A stretch of 64,000 nucleotides of DNA from Desulfoscipio geothermicus DSM 3669 (GCF_900115975.1 NZ_FOYM01000003.1:102064-166063); one strand, 5' to 3'. Counted from the first letter of the stretch, positions 7,850 through 17,082 are shown. Numbers and translations: made by a program. Notes: generated by a model not told the origin, from the sequence alone.

Positions 7850-9268
7850 CTATCTCTTATGTCTGGCCCGATAATCTTTGATATCCCTGCTCCAACCGCC
7901 GGGTACGTCTTCTTCCTTCCAGAAGATGTACGGGTTCTCACGCGGAGTCTTGACCATATGCGGCGCAGGCGGCACACCGATAATTTCGAGGAATTTCGGC
8001 AGGCCGAAACGCTGCATGAGCTCGCCCAGACGCTCGCGGTTCTTGCCTTCTTCCATCCAGAATTCCCATACTTTCTCAATGAATTCTTTGATGTTGTCAT
8101 AAGGCGGCTCCGCTTTCATGAAGGGTACAATCAATGTAGCCATTTGAGCGCCTTCCAGGATGGGCGCCTTGGCTCCCAAAAGAATGCTGACGCCGGTGTC
8201 TTTACCGGGCTTAAGAGCCCTGGGCATGACGTTGATGCAGTGCATGCAGCGGACGCATTCTTTATTGTCGATCTTCAACTCGCCGTCTTCATAAGCCATA
8301 CACTTGGAGGGGCAGAGGTCGATAACTTCCTTTTGAATGTCGAATTTACCCCAGTCTCTACCGGCATGGGCACCGGCATTGGGAACGTATTCGCCGGCCA
8401 CATAGGCTTTAACGGCTTCCTGGTCAATGCGGATGTCGTCTCTCCAGGTGCCGATGAAGGACATGTCGGAACGGGCGATGGAGGCTACGCAACCGTTGGG
8501 GCAGCCGTCAAATTTAAACTTGAATTTGTACGGGAACGCCGGGCGGTGCAGTTCATCCTGGTAGTACTGGGTCAATTCATAGCACAGGGCCTGCGTATCA
8601 TACAGGGCATATTCACAACGCGCCTTGCCGATGCAGCAGGAAGGGGTGCGCAGGTTGGAGCCGGAACCACCGATATCCTGCCCCAGTTCATGGGTCAGCT
8701 CGAAGAAGATCGGCTCTAACTGCTCTGTTGTAGTACCCAGCAGCACCATGTCACCGGTGGAACCGTGCAGGTTCATCAGACCGCTGCCACGGTACTCCCA
8801 CATATCACAAACAGTTCTCAAGAAATCTGTATTATAGAATTTACTGGCCGGCTGGTTAACACGGATGGTATGGAAATGGGCGATGGAAGGATACTTCTCC
8901 GGCAGGTCGGAGTAACGACCGATAACGCCGCCGCCATATCCGAACACACCAACGATACCGCCGTGCTTCCAGTGGGTTTCACCCTCATCAAAAGAAACCT
9001 GAAGCTGTCCAAGCATATCTTCGATAACATCCCTGTCGATCAACATTCTGTCGTCGGCCAGTTTCCTTCTGTGCAGGGCGCCTTGTTTGGCATCGGACAC
9101 AAAGCTGGGCCACGGACCTTTTTCCAGTTCTTCCAGGTCGGGGATGTCATGCTTAATTTTAAAATTTTTAAGTTCTTCCTCTGTGTAGTTGTTCAATTCT
9201 TCGTCAGTGTAAATCCGCATTTCAGAGTACTTTATTTCCTTTTGCGGTTCTTTTGGTTCAAAAGGCAC
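7850..9268 (-). CDS. dsrA: Dissimilatory sulfite reductase alpha subunit
   Basis: 472 residues, GTG start with AAAGGAGGT eight bases upstream. The core has GETHWKHGGIVGVFGYGGG and the cluster-binding CCIGKARC. FDGCPNGCVASIARSD comes next, then the ferredoxin domain CPSKC ... CVRCMHC, and it ends GGWSRDIKDYRARHKR. Compared from memory with Desulfovibrio DsrA (about 437 residues) it has about 35 extra acidic N-terminal residues before the conserved GPWPSFVSD. An internal ATG (M17) exists, but the first GTG has the only good ribosome site. First gene of the dsrABD operon. Confidence 0.98.
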   Translation of the reverse strand: MPFEPKEPQKEIKYSEMRIYTDEELNNYTEEELKNFKIKHDIPDLEELEKGPWPSFVSDAKQGALHRRKLADDRMLIDRDVIEDMLGQLQVSFDEGETHWKHGGIVGVFGYGGGVIGRYSDLPEKYPSIAHFHTIRVNQPASKFYNTDFLRTVCDMWEYRGSGLMNLHGSTGDMVLLGTTTEQLEPIFFELTHELGQDIGGSGSNLRTPSCCIGKARCEYALYDTQALCYELTQYYQDELHRPAFPYKFKFKFDGCPNGCVASIARSDMSFIGTWRDDIRIDQEAVKAYVAGEYVPNAGAHAGRDWGKFDIQKEVIDLCPSKCMAYEDGELKIDNKECVRCMHCINVMPRALKPGKDTGVSILLGAKAPILEGAQMATLIVPFMKAEPPYDNIKEFIEKVWEFWMEEGKNRERLGELMQRFGLPKFLEIIGVPPAPHMVKTPRENPYIFWKEEDVPGGWSRDIKDYRARHKR

Positions 9269-10003
9269 TGCAATACCTCCTTTTGTTATATAAGCTTAAT
9301 ACCTTACCAAAAAATTTATCTTTGAGATGGCCTAACCTGTAGCCCGCCACACCTCCTTCCAGGCATAAATAATAAAGTCGGGAAGAGTATGCTAAAACAA
9401 TTTTCTTTAACACAAAAAGGTCTGTTCTGATAACAGTACAGCAGCATGGCAACTCCGACAACAAGGCCGCCCTTCCCAAACTTTAATTCCTAAAAGTACC
9501 GCGCCGACCGGGAAATAAAACCTGTCCACAAAGACACGAAAACTCAGCACCAAAAAACGTCCTTTAACGCTTTGGGCTAAGGAGCGGTTAATCATTTATA
9601 CAGTAAGCATTCGTTGTATTTTGCATTATTCCTCCCCGGCGGTATGACTTTTTGCGAACTTTGCTCAAAATGCCTTTAAAAACTATTACCAGAAATTTAA
9701 AATACTTGTCCATAGTAAGACCTTGTCTATATTTTAACTAATTAGCCAGCCTGCGTCCATAGGTGGTACATGGCAATAATAACTGCATATGTTAAGTCAG
9801 TCACAAAGACAAAAACGCCCGGCCATTCTAAAACATTTTTTACTTGGTTTACAGGCTTAACTGTATATCAGGCTTTACACTCTACCAAATATGCTATTCG
9901 TTATTTTATTGTATTATTCCTCCCTGTTTGCAATATTTTTTGAAAAATTCGGCCAAAGCGGACGCGCCAAAATGGCAACCCCACACGGCCCCGATAGCCC
10001 GCG
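9269..10003. other. Long dsr leader/promoter region, no convincing gene
   Basis: About 735 bp of AT-rich sequence upstream of dsrA with only short, atypical open frames. A second GGAAGGAGGTG ribosome-site-like string (around 9347-9356) lies about 80 bp upstream of dsrA without a good start codon after it. I cannot place a convincing -35/-10 pair. The length suggests a regulated promoter with a long 5' leader. Confidence 0.45.
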
Positions 10004-10006
10004 TGG

Positions 10007-10038
10007 AAAAAACGGGAGACCCAACCCGGGCTCCCGTT
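10007..10038 (-). terminator. Rho-independent terminator downstream of rlmH
   Basis: AACGGGAG (10011-10018) pairs with CTCCCGTT (10031-10038). On the minus strand the stem is followed by six T (10012-10007). It lies 230 bp past the rlmH stop and separates that unit from the dsr promoter region. Confidence 0.8.
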
Positions 10039-10267
10039 CTGCTTCAGACCCTTCTTGTCTTTTATTTATTACTATCCTCAATGAATGAATTAATTTATCT
10101 CTCATTCCAGCCATTTTTTCCGTGCCATCAATAATACTGAAGCCCCGCGCAGGATGCTCTAAAAACAACTTTTTCTGAAAATCCGATACATAGAGAAGCC
10201 ACAGGACAAAAATGTCGTTTAGCGCCTCCTGCAGCTTATGCTTCTTCAGTATTCTTAAAATTTCGCC
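10039..10267 (-). other. Open stretch in frame with rlmH, uncertain coding status
   Basis: After the rlmH TGA the same frame stays open for over 75 codons up to the terminator, reading EILRILKKHKLQEALND and later MRDKLIHSLRIVINKR, but has no ATG near its beginning. An AGGAGG string lies at about 10223-10228, yet only ATT or TTG codons follow at usable distance. It could be a small charged protein with a rare start, a 3' UTR, or a remnant. I do not recognise a family. Confidence 0.2.
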
Positions 10268-10747
10268 TCATTTGTGATATGGTTCACCGCGCGAGATTTT
10301 AAAAGCACGGTAAATTTGCTCCAATAAAATAACCCGCATGAGCTGGTGCGGAAAGGTCATCCTGGAAAAAGAAAGGCGCCAGTTGGCCTGCCGCAAAGCC
10401 TGGTCAGCCAGGCCCAGGGTGCCGCCGATTAAAAAGGTAATGTCGCTTTGCCCGCCAAGAGCCAGTTTATCCAGCCGGGCAGACAATTCCTCCGACGCTA
10501 CCTGCTCACCCTGTACATCAAGGGCCACTATGTATGTGCCCGTACGCAAGGAGCGGGAAAGGCGCTGCCATTCCCGCTCCTTGACTTTTTCCTCTTCCGC
10601 CGCCGACAGCCCATCGGCAAAACCCTCGTCGGGCACTTCGCATATCTCCAAGCGGCAATAGGCTCCTAGCCGTTTACTGTATTCCTTTATGGCATCCCGC
10701 CAGTGTTTTTCCTTTAATTTGCCCACGGCGGCCACGGTAATCCTCAT
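10268..10747 (-). CDS. rlmH: 23S rRNA (pseudouridine1915-N3)-methyltransferase
   Basis: 159 residues, the standard RlmH length. It has the SPOUT-fold signature near the C-terminus (TFLIGGTLGLADQALRQA, then LSFSRMTFPHQLMR, then EQIYRAFKI) and the characteristic end GEPYHK. RlmH methylates pseudouridine 1915 in helix 69 of 23S rRNA using SAM, on assembled 70S ribosomes. Start ATG at 10747 preceded by GGGGGTTAAA. It lies downstream of murA but separated by 213 bp containing a terminator, so it probably has its own promoter. Confidence 0.97.
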   Translation of the reverse strand: MRITVAAVGKLKEKHWRDAIKEYSKRLGAYCRLEICEVPDEGFADGLSAAEEEKVKEREWQRLSRSLRTGTYIVALDVQGEQVASEELSARLDKLALGGQSDITFLIGGTLGLADQALRQANWRLSFSRMTFPHQLMRVILLEQIYRAFKISRGEPYHK

Positions 10748-10919
10748 TTTAACCCCCAGAGCGCGACAAGGGGAAGGTTATCCACGGTCGGTCGCACCTC
10801 GTCGCCACAGAAATGTCACATCGCTCACTATCATGCCCTAAAAACAATATCCTTGCTTACCCTCAATATCTTTGACAGCCTACACACTTAAAACAATATT
10901 TAAGATATTCTATCATAAG

Positions 10920-10960
10920 CAAACAAACTGCGACAGCGGAGGACCGTCCCCCCTGTCGCA
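10920..10960 (-). terminator. Terminator/REP-like hairpin directly after murA
   Basis: TGCGACAG (10929-10936) pairs with CTGTCGCA (10953-10960), with an inner GGA/TCC extension containing GGGACGGTCC. It abuts the murA stop codon. The following minus-strand bases are GTTTGTTTG. GGGACGGTCC-type palindromes are common dispersed elements in clostridia, so this is both terminator and probable repeat. Confidence 0.7.
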
Positions 10961-12217
10961 TTACGCTCTCGCAACTTCCGCTCCCAGGGAGCGCAGCTTT
11001 CCTTCCAACATGTGATAACCGCGGTCAATATAGTGCGCGTTAAATATTTCCGTCCGCCCCGGGGCCATCAGGCCGGCTATCACCAAGGCCGCGCCGGCCC
11101 GCAGGTCGGTGGCTTTGACCTGGGTGCCGTGCAGGCCGGGCACACCTTCCACCACCGCCATGCGCCCTTCCACCTTGATGCGGGCGCCCATCCGCTTCAG
11201 CTCGTCGGCTATTTGAAACCGGTTTTCAAATATGTTTTCAATAATAATACTCGTTCCCTCGACTGTTGAAAAAAGGGCCATCATCTGGGACTGCATGTCG
11301 GTGGGAAAACCGGGGTAAGGCAGGGTCTTGATATCCACCGGGCGCAGCATACCGCCGGCCCGCACCGTTAGCACGTCATAATCCTCGATTATATCCACCC
11401 CGGCCTCGCGCAGCTTGGCGCAAATGGGTTCCACGTGCAGCGGGATGATGTTCTCCAGTTCCAGGTGCCCCCGGGTGGCTGCGGCGGCCACCATGAAAGT
11501 CCCGGCTTCAATCCGGTCGGGAATAACGGCGTAACGCAGGCACCCACCCAGCTCCGGCACCCCTTCGATTTTAATGATGTCCGTACCGGCCCCCCGTACT
11601 TTGGCCCCCAGGCAGTTGAGGAAATTCGCCAGGTCAACTATCTCGGGCTCCTTGGCCACGTTTTCCAAAACGGTTTGTCCCTCGGCCAGGCAGGCGGCCA
11701 TCATAATATTTTCCGTGGCACCCACGCTGGGAAAATCCAAGTAAATCCGGGCGCCCTTGAGCCGCCCGTCGACCCTGCCGACTGCATACCCGCCTTCGAT
11801 ATCCATCCGGGCCCCCATACTTGCCAAACCTTTAAAATGCAGGTCCATAGGCCTGATGCCGATGTTGCAGCCGCCCGGCAGGGAAACCCTGGCATACCCG
11901 AACTTGGCCAGCAACGGACCCAGCAGCAGGTTGGAAGCCCGCAACTTTTTCACCAGCGCGCAGGGTGGATCGGCCGCCGGCCGGGACGGCCCCACTACCC
12001 GCAGCGAAGAATTATCCAGCCAGGTTACTTCCGCGCCTATGTTTTTGATAATTTCAATCATCACCTGAACATCACTGATGTCCGGGATGTTTTCCAGTAC
12101 CACTTCTTCGTTTGCCAGAATGGATGCGCATAAAATGGCCAGAGCCGCGTTTTTGGCACCGCTGATGCGCACCTTTCCCCGTAGAGGCTTGCCTCCGTCG
12201 ATGATCAGTTTGTCCAT
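10961..12217 (-). CDS. murA: UDP-N-acetylglucosamine 1-carboxyvinyltransferase
   Basis: 418 residues, full length for MurA. The catalytic loop SLPGGCNIGIRPMDLH puts the PEP-binding cysteine at residue 117. Also visible are GAKNAALAILCASILA near the N-terminus, RIEAGTFMVAAAATRG, and the C-terminal DLRAGAALVIAGLMAPG. It catalyses the first committed step of peptidoglycan synthesis in the cytoplasm, adding enolpyruvate to UDP-GlcNAc. It overlaps the upstream peptidase gene by 13 bp, so the two are co-transcribed. The Cys (not Asp) suggests fosfomycin sensitivity, as known for the family. Confidence 0.97.
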   Translation of the reverse strand: MDKLIIDGGKPLRGKVRISGAKNAALAILCASILANEEVVLENIPDISDVQVMIEIIKNIGAEVTWLDNSSLRVVGPSRPAADPPCALVKKLRASNLLLGPLLAKFGYARVSLPGGCNIGIRPMDLHFKGLASMGARMDIEGGYAVGRVDGRLKGARIYLDFPSVGATENIMMAACLAEGQTVLENVAKEPEIVDLANFLNCLGAKVRGAGTDIIKIEGVPELGGCLRYAVIPDRIEAGTFMVAAAATRGHLELENIIPLHVEPICAKLREAGVDIIEDYDVLTVRAGGMLRPVDIKTLPYPGFPTDMQSQMMALFSTVEGTSIIIENIFENRFQIADELKRMGARIKVEGRMAVVEGVPGLHGTQVKATDLRAGAALVIAGLMAPGRTEIFNAHYIDRGYHMLEGKLRSLGAEVARA

Positions 12218-13155
12218 TGATAAATTTCATCCTCCCGCTTAACGAACAATGGCTGCTGTAATCCCTCGGCCAACCATGCATGCCATGCTTTTTCAAACCG
12301 ACCCGGTGTCACGCCCAGTGCCCGTTCCAGGGAATCGTGAAAACTTACACCCCGGGACAGGTTCTTTATAATGTTATGCAACCCGTCCTCGCCGTAGACC
12401 GCCACTATATATTCCACCGCCGACAGCGACTGCCGGTAAGCCAGCGCCTGGTCGGGCAGGGCATCAAAATTGCGGTCCATCACATTTAAGGGATACAATC
12501 CCCGATCCCAAATTCCTGCCTGCCGGCCAAACATAAACCCGGTAATTTTATACTCTTCATACTGGGCCAATCCCTCGGTGAACCAGCGGGGGTAATTGCC
12601 CCGCGCCAGGTAATCCAGCACCAGGTGCGTCATTTCATGTGCCATCGGCCCGGCCTGCCGGAAAATCTGCCGCACCGCGTCCGGATCGTTTTCATTTATC
12701 CAGACTTGCGGAGCCAATACCCTGATCACACCCCCCCAGTACACGCCCATGGCGTTTTCGCTGGCCGGCCAGCCAAAGCTAGCATTCAGCGCTTCCCGGG
12801 AATCATATACCACAATGGGAATCTTGCGTTCCGGAAGGTAGTTAAAATCGTCACAGATACGCTCGTAAAAAAGCCTGGTAGTCTCCCGCACCAGGTTTGC
12901 CCCTTCCTCATCGCCCCGGTAACGAATAATCATTAAATCATCTTCTATTTGCTGCCACCCGGCAGTGCGCAGCAGCATCTGTCCCCGGGCTATTTCCCGG
13001 AACAGACCGTATATATAGCCCTTTACACTGTCGGGCACCCGGAACAGCAAAAACGTACTGGCCATGAATAAAAACGCCAGCAAAAGAGATAAAAGCCTCG
13101 GCAAGCGGGGAACAGGGGTTTCCAATACCTTGCTTTTAAACTGTTTCAGGGCCAT
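12205..13155 (-). CDS. Membrane-anchored gluzincin (peptidase MA-like)
   Basis: 316 residues. A hydrophobic segment at about residues 19-40 (LLSLLLAFLFMASTFLLF) suggests a single N-terminal membrane anchor with the rest outside. The zinc motif is AHEMTHLVLDYLARGNYPRW followed by FTEGLAQYEE: HEMTH supplies two His, and the E of TEG about 25 residues later is the third ligand. This matches the peptidase MA-like group, which is of unknown substrate. The C-terminal part resembles the YIVAVYGEDGLHNIIKNL helical tail of that family. It lies directly upstream of murA and may act on the cell envelope. Confidence 0.85.
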   Translation of the reverse strand: MALKQFKSKVLETPVPRLPRLLSLLLAFLFMASTFLLFRVPDSVKGYIYGLFREIARGQMLLRTAGWQQIEDDLMIIRYRGDEEGANLVRETTRLFYERICDDFNYLPERKIPIVVYDSREALNASFGWPASENAMGVYWGGVIRVLAPQVWINENDPDAVRQIFRQAGPMAHEMTHLVLDYLARGNYPRWFTEGLAQYEEYKITGFMFGRQAGIWDRGLYPLNVMDRNFDALPDQALAYRQSLSAVEYIVAVYGEDGLHNIIKNLSRGVSFHDSLERALGVTPGRFEKAWHAWLAEGLQQPLFVKREDEIYQWTN

Positions 13156-13235
13156 GAAATTTTCACCTTTCTAGCAATTGATAAATCAATTATATAATTA
13201 AGCACCCTTAATTCCCATGGTAATTAATAACAGAA

Positions 13236-13260
13236 AGAGCCAGGTAAACCCTGGCCCTCT
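13236..13260 (-). terminator. Terminator after TPR gene
   Basis: GCCAGG (13239-13244) and CCTGGC (13250-13255), extended by AGA/TCT, form a stem with a 5-base loop immediately downstream of the gene ending at 13263. The plus-strand side has a T-run, so it may also work in the other direction. Confidence 0.6.
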
Positions 13261-13262
13261 TT

Positions 13263-13907
13263 TTAATTGGCACGGTTCGCTTTGAGCTCTTCAATGTACT
13301 GCTTGGCCTTGTCAACATGCAACCCGGTTTTCTGCAGGCGTACAAACTCCTCCAACTCCCGAATACCCCTTTCAACATCCCGGCCGTCGTCGCTGCGATA
13401 AGCGCAGAACTGGCCAAGCAAGTAATGTGCCTCGGCATCATCCGGTTTTTGCTTTAAAACCTCTTCCATCTGGTTGACGGCCTGGTCATATTCACCCATC
13501 AGAAAATAAGTGGAAGCCAGGTCCTTACGCAAGTTGGCATCTTCCGAGTTTATTTTCATTGCTTTGAGGTAAGTGTCCACCGCCATTTGAAACTTGCCGC
13601 CATCCCGGTAAAGTCCCGCCAGTTCCAACACCAGCCGGTAGTTTTGCGGGTCCTCCTTTAACTGAGCTTCCAGATCGGCGATTTTTTCCTCCAGAGTGGC
13701 CTCCGGCTGTACATCAGCCGCCCGGGGTCCGGTCGGAAGATCACCCTTGCCGCCGAATGCCCAGAACATGGATGAACCGACCAAGCCTATCCCTAAAACT
13801 ACGGTAAGGATACCAAATACAATTTTTTGTTGTTTTTTTCGCCTGGCTGTATTAACGAAGGACGATGTAAATCTTGTGGAAGGTCTTTTAGTATGTTTTT
13901 GTGCCAT
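13263..13907 (-). CDS. Membrane-anchored TPR protein
   Basis: 214 residues. A basic N-terminus is followed by a membrane segment at about residues 29-50 (IVFGILTVVLGIGLVGSSMFW). Three to four TPR units follow (YRLVLELAGLYRDGGKFQMA, LRKDLASTYFLMGEYDQA, AHYLLGQFCAYRSDDG). The ribosome site AGGAGGCGAAAAAC supports the ATG at 13907. Likely a membrane-attached scaffold with an external or cytoplasmic TPR domain. It stands alone between terminators. Confidence 0.8.
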   Translation of the reverse strand: MAQKHTKRPSTRFTSSFVNTARRKKQQKIVFGILTVVLGIGLVGSSMFWAFGGKGDLPTGPRAADVQPEATLEEKIADLEAQLKEDPQNYRLVLELAGLYRDGGKFQMAVDTYLKAMKINSEDANLRKDLASTYFLMGEYDQAVNQMEEVLKQKPDDAEAHYLLGQFCAYRSDDGRDVERGIRELEEFVRLQKTGLHVDKAKQYIEELKANRAN

Positions 13908-14059
13908 GTTTTTCGCCTCCTTGCTACAAACAACCGTACCAAACCATTATACAAAAAATTTCGCGGCATGAAAACAGTATTACCTGGAAAGCGCCCTGAC
14001 AGCAGCCACGCTCGCCGGCTGGCTTCACCCCCCCGCTGCCCGGAGAGTTTCCTTACCGG

Positions 14060-15436
14060 CTAAATGAATAAAGACGGGTTTTTGGGCACTCCGTTTACCC
14101 GCACTTCAAAGTGCAGGTGCGGTCCGGTCGAATTGCCCGATGAACCGGACCGGCCGATAAACTGGCCGCGCTCCACACGCTGGCCCGGCTTTACCGCCGC
14201 CGATGAAAGGTGCGCGTACCGGGTCACCACCCCGTTACCGTGGGCAATATCAATGCATAAACCATAACCGCCGCGATAACCGGCCCGCAGTACCCGGCCG
14301 GCTTCCGCCGCCACCACCGGGCTGCCGTAATTGGCTCCTATATCCACCCCTTCATGAGTCCGGCCCCAGCGTTCCCCGAACGGTGATACGATGCCCCCCA
14401 CCGTAGGGTAGGCCAGACGCCCGTTTCCGCCCCGAAAGGCCAGCAGTTTGCGGTTACCTTTAGCTATAATTTGGGGCACAGGTTCCTTTAACACCTTCTC
14501 CCGCAAGACTTCTTTACTCTTTTCCACTCCGTTTTCCAGGGTAATGTTGTAAACTACTTCCCGCCAGCCCGGTTGGCCCCGCTGCACTAATTTGCGTTCA
14601 CCCAAAAACAGGTCCGGTGAAACCTTTTCCTGTACCCGGTAAAGTATTTCTTCCCGGCGGGTATCCGTATAAGTAGTAAGTACATCTACAAGAGGAGAGG
14701 TCCGGGAAATCTTTATTTCCCGGCCAATCTGCATTGTTTCAGGCTTTAAGTCCGGATTGGCCTGCAATAGTTCTTCCACCGGCAAATGCACCGCCGCAGC
14801 AACATCCCAAAGGGTATCCCCTTCCTTTACCGTGTAAGTGCGGGGCTCGGTACCGCCAAACCGGATGCGTTCCACTGCCTCTTCCACGCTTAACAGTTCC
14901 GCTTTGCCCGCTGCAACGGGCTTTAATTCCACTTTTTGTTTGAATGAAACATTCCCATTACCCCGGTTGTCATATGTATTTAATAATTTTTCAAGCACCC
15001 TTTTACCCGACCCGTTATCCTTGACCACCGCAACCATTTTGCCGTCAACGAATATGCCGGTGGCCTCGTACTTGCCAAGCGCACCGGCCAAAAGCCGCCG
15101 AATTTCCTTTTTGTCGCTTACGGTTTTTTGCAATTTCCAGGTGGGCCGGTACTTGATTTCATCGTTCAAAGTTACCGGCATCCCGCCGGTTCTTTCCAGC
15201 ATAGTCAAATACTCTTCCACTGCCGCCTTTGCTGTTTCCCGATCGGCAGCTACCGCCAAAACCTCACCGTTCAGGACGACGGCACAGCCGGCCTGTCCGA
15301 AGAAAGCCAGCGCAGCCAGCAGCGGTATCAACAGTAAAAGCAAAAATTTTTTGCGGGATCCCGTTAACAGTAGATGCACACTTTTTTGTAAGTTAGTTAA
15401 TTTATGTACAAATTTTTTCTTGTCGCACTGAATCAC
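14060..15436 (-). CDS. LysM-G5-M23 cell-wall endopeptidase
   Basis: 458 residues, GTG start. One membrane/signal segment at about residues 30-50 (KFLLLLLIPLLAALAFFG). A LysM domain (YTVKEGDTLWDVAAAVHL ...) is near residues 195-245, then a G5-like domain (EKVSPDLFLG, VQRGQPGWREVV). The C-terminal M23 peptidase has zinc ligands in RTHEGVDIG and GPHLHFEV. This order is typical of secreted DD-endopeptidases in Firmicutes that cut peptide cross-links of peptidoglycan, often during sporulation or cell separation. Which of those it serves cannot be told here. Confidence 0.92.
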   Translation of the reverse strand: MIQCDKKKFVHKLTNLQKSVHLLLTGSRKKFLLLLLIPLLAALAFFGQAGCAVVLNGEVLAVAADRETAKAAVEEYLTMLERTGGMPVTLNDEIKYRPTWKLQKTVSDKKEIRRLLAGALGKYEATGIFVDGKMVAVVKDNGSGKRVLEKLLNTYDNRGNGNVSFKQKVELKPVAAGKAELLSVEEAVERIRFGGTEPRTYTVKEGDTLWDVAAAVHLPVEELLQANPDLKPETMQIGREIKISRTSPLVDVLTTYTDTRREEILYRVQEKVSPDLFLGERKLVQRGQPGWREVVYNITLENGVEKSKEVLREKVLKEPVPQIIAKGNRKLLAFRGGNGRLAYPTVGGIVSPFGERWGRTHEGVDIGANYGSPVVAAEAGRVLRAGYRGGYGLCIDIAHGNGVVTRYAHLSSAAVKPGQRVERGQFIGRSGSSGNSTGPHLHFEVRVNGVPKNPSLFI

Positions 15437-15544
15437 TGGCTGTAAATCACTCCTTCATTTTACGCAATTTGGAAAAATATCGCGAACCAAACAATTTTTA
15501 TTATAACATTCAAATTATATGTCGTAAACTTTTGTTTTGCAGAC

Positions 15545-15571
15545 AAAAAAAGGGCCGGCAAGTGCCCCTTT
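15545..15571 (-). terminator. Terminator downstream of scfB
   Basis: AAAAGGG (15548-15554) pairs with CCCCTTT (15565-15571), with internal GGC/GCC pairing. On the minus strand it is followed by a run of T (15550-15545). It closes the scfA-scfB unit. Confidence 0.75.
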
Positions 15572-15604
15572 GCATAAACCACCCTAAACTTTAACCAAAT
15601 ATTA

Positions 15605-16954
15605 TCAAGCCTGCTGCGTTTTAACCTTAAGATAAAGCGCGCATTCCAATCTTTTGCGGGCCAGCAAACATCCCAGCCGGTAAGGTTCCAGCAGGTCGCC
15701 GTTAAATGCCAGCGCGTTGGCATGACACCCGCCGCTGCAATGGAACTTGGCCCAACATTTTTGGCACTCTTTTTTGTTATATATATGCGCGTGGCTAAAC
15801 AATTCTGCCGACCTTTTATTGACAATGCCGTTAAACACCGAGCCCACCTTGTAATCCTCCCGCCCCACAAATTGGTGACAGGGGTACAGGTCACCCGCAG
15901 GGGTCACCGCCAGGTATTCCGAGCCCGCACTGCACCCGGTAAGGCGCTTGGGCAAGCAGGGGCCGTTTTCCAGTTCTATATTAAAGTGAAAGAAATCTAC
16001 GGGCCGGCCCTGCCGGTGCCTTTGCAAAAGATATCTGGTTAAACTTTCATATTCCTCCAACAGAACATCCACGTCTTCTTCCCGGAAGGCGTAATCGGCG
16101 TCCGCCCCGGCCACCACCGGTTCCACGGAAATATGCTCGAACCCCGCTTCCGCCAAGTGCTGCACATCTGCGGAAAAATCGCAGTTGTAGCGGGTGAAAG
16201 TACCGCGGATATAATATTCCCCGCAATAAGGAGAGTGAACAAATTGGCTGATTCTATCCATGACAATCCGGTAACTGCCCGCGCCGGCGGGGGTAGTCCG
16301 CATCCGGTCATGCACCCGGGGCCGCCCGTCAATGGAAAGCACCACCGCCACGTCATTTTCACCGATAAACCTCTGCATTTCCGGGTCCAGCAAAAGCGCG
16401 TTGGTGGTCAGGGTAAACTTTATTTCCTTACCCTTTTCCCGGGAACGGTCCTTTCCATAGGCCACCAGGTCCAGGAGAACCGACCGGTTCAGCAGGGGTT
16501 CACCGCCGAAAAAATCGACCTCCACATGCCGGCGGTCCCGGGAGGCCTCCATGAGAAAGTCGATGGCCGCCCGGCCTACTTCCAAAGGCATCAAATCCCG
16601 CTCGCCGCCAAAATCCCCCTGGCCGGCAAAGCAGTAACGACAGCGCAGGTTGCAGTCGTGGGCCAGGTGCAGGCACAACGCCTTCACTGTTCCGTTACCC
16701 GGCGGCAAGTAGCCTTCCGGCAGCGGGTCCGGCGCAAAAAGCATGCCGCGGGCGACCAGTTCCTCAATCTCCTGTATTATCTCCCGCACCGTATCGGGGC
16801 CGTAGACAGGCCCGTATTTTTGCAACAGCCTTTCAGCCGGCATGCAGGAATAATCCTTTATCAGGTTGAAAGCTGGTTCATCAACCACATGCACGCTGTC
16901 GCTGTTGACATCCAGCACTATATGGGTATCGTCAAAGGTAAAAGCGTGAATCAT
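15605..16954 (-). CDS. scfB: SCIFF peptide maturase, radical-SAM/SPASM thioether synthase
   Basis: 449 residues. The radical-SAM motif is CNLRCRYCFAGQ (near residue 100), followed by FFGGEPLLN. The C-terminal half has a cysteine-rich SPASM region, with GCSAGSEYLAVTPAGDLYPC and CQKCWAKFHCSGGCHAN. An N-terminal precursor-binding (RRE-like) part starts MIHAFTFDDTHIVLDV. SCIFF maturases form Cys-to-Thr alpha-carbon thioether bonds in the small six-cysteine peptide ScfA, which is encoded just upstream at 17121-17273. The pair is nearly universal in Clostridia. The product's function is unknown; two hairpins lie between precursor and enzyme. Confidence 0.95.
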   Translation of the reverse strand: MIHAFTFDDTHIVLDVNSDSVHVVDEPAFNLIKDYSCMPAERLLQKYGPVYGPDTVREIIQEIEELVARGMLFAPDPLPEGYLPPGNGTVKALCLHLAHDCNLRCRYCFAGQGDFGGERDLMPLEVGRAAIDFLMEASRDRRHVEVDFFGGEPLLNRSVLLDLVAYGKDRSREKGKEIKFTLTTNALLLDPEMQRFIGENDVAVVLSIDGRPRVHDRMRTTPAGAGSYRIVMDRISQFVHSPYCGEYYIRGTFTRYNCDFSADVQHLAEAGFEHISVEPVVAGADADYAFREEDVDVLLEEYESLTRYLLQRHRQGRPVDFFHFNIELENGPCLPKRLTGCSAGSEYLAVTPAGDLYPCHQFVGREDYKVGSVFNGIVNKRSAELFSHAHIYNKKECQKCWAKFHCSGGCHANALAFNGDLLEPYRLGCLLARKRLECALYLKVKTQQA

Positions 16955-16975
16955 TCAATCATTCCCTTCACAAGA

Positions 16976-17014
16976 AAGGCGCGCCTCAAATCAGTTTTCC
17001 TTAATGCGCGCCTT
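16976..17014. terminator. GGCGCGCC hairpin in scfA-scfB spacer
   Basis: AAGGCGCGCC (16976-16985) and GCGCGCCTT (17006-17014) form a strong stem with a 20-base loop. The T6 run is on the plus-strand side, so it terminates plus-strand transcription well and minus-strand transcription weakly. It lies just upstream of scfB. Confidence 0.6.
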
Positions 17015-17082
17015 TTTTGACTTTATTCACCTACCATTCATCTGCAAAGCCATAAACAAGACCGGGTAATAGTTACTGAAGC

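Noticed and set aside
7859..8719. Plus-strand open frame opposite dsrA
   Set aside because: Shadow of a highly conserved gene, no ribosome site and no protein-like sequence.
9258..9595. Short minus-strand frames upstream of dsrA
   Set aside because: Odd composition, no good start/ribosome-site pairing and overlap with the dsrA start; more likely leader DNA.
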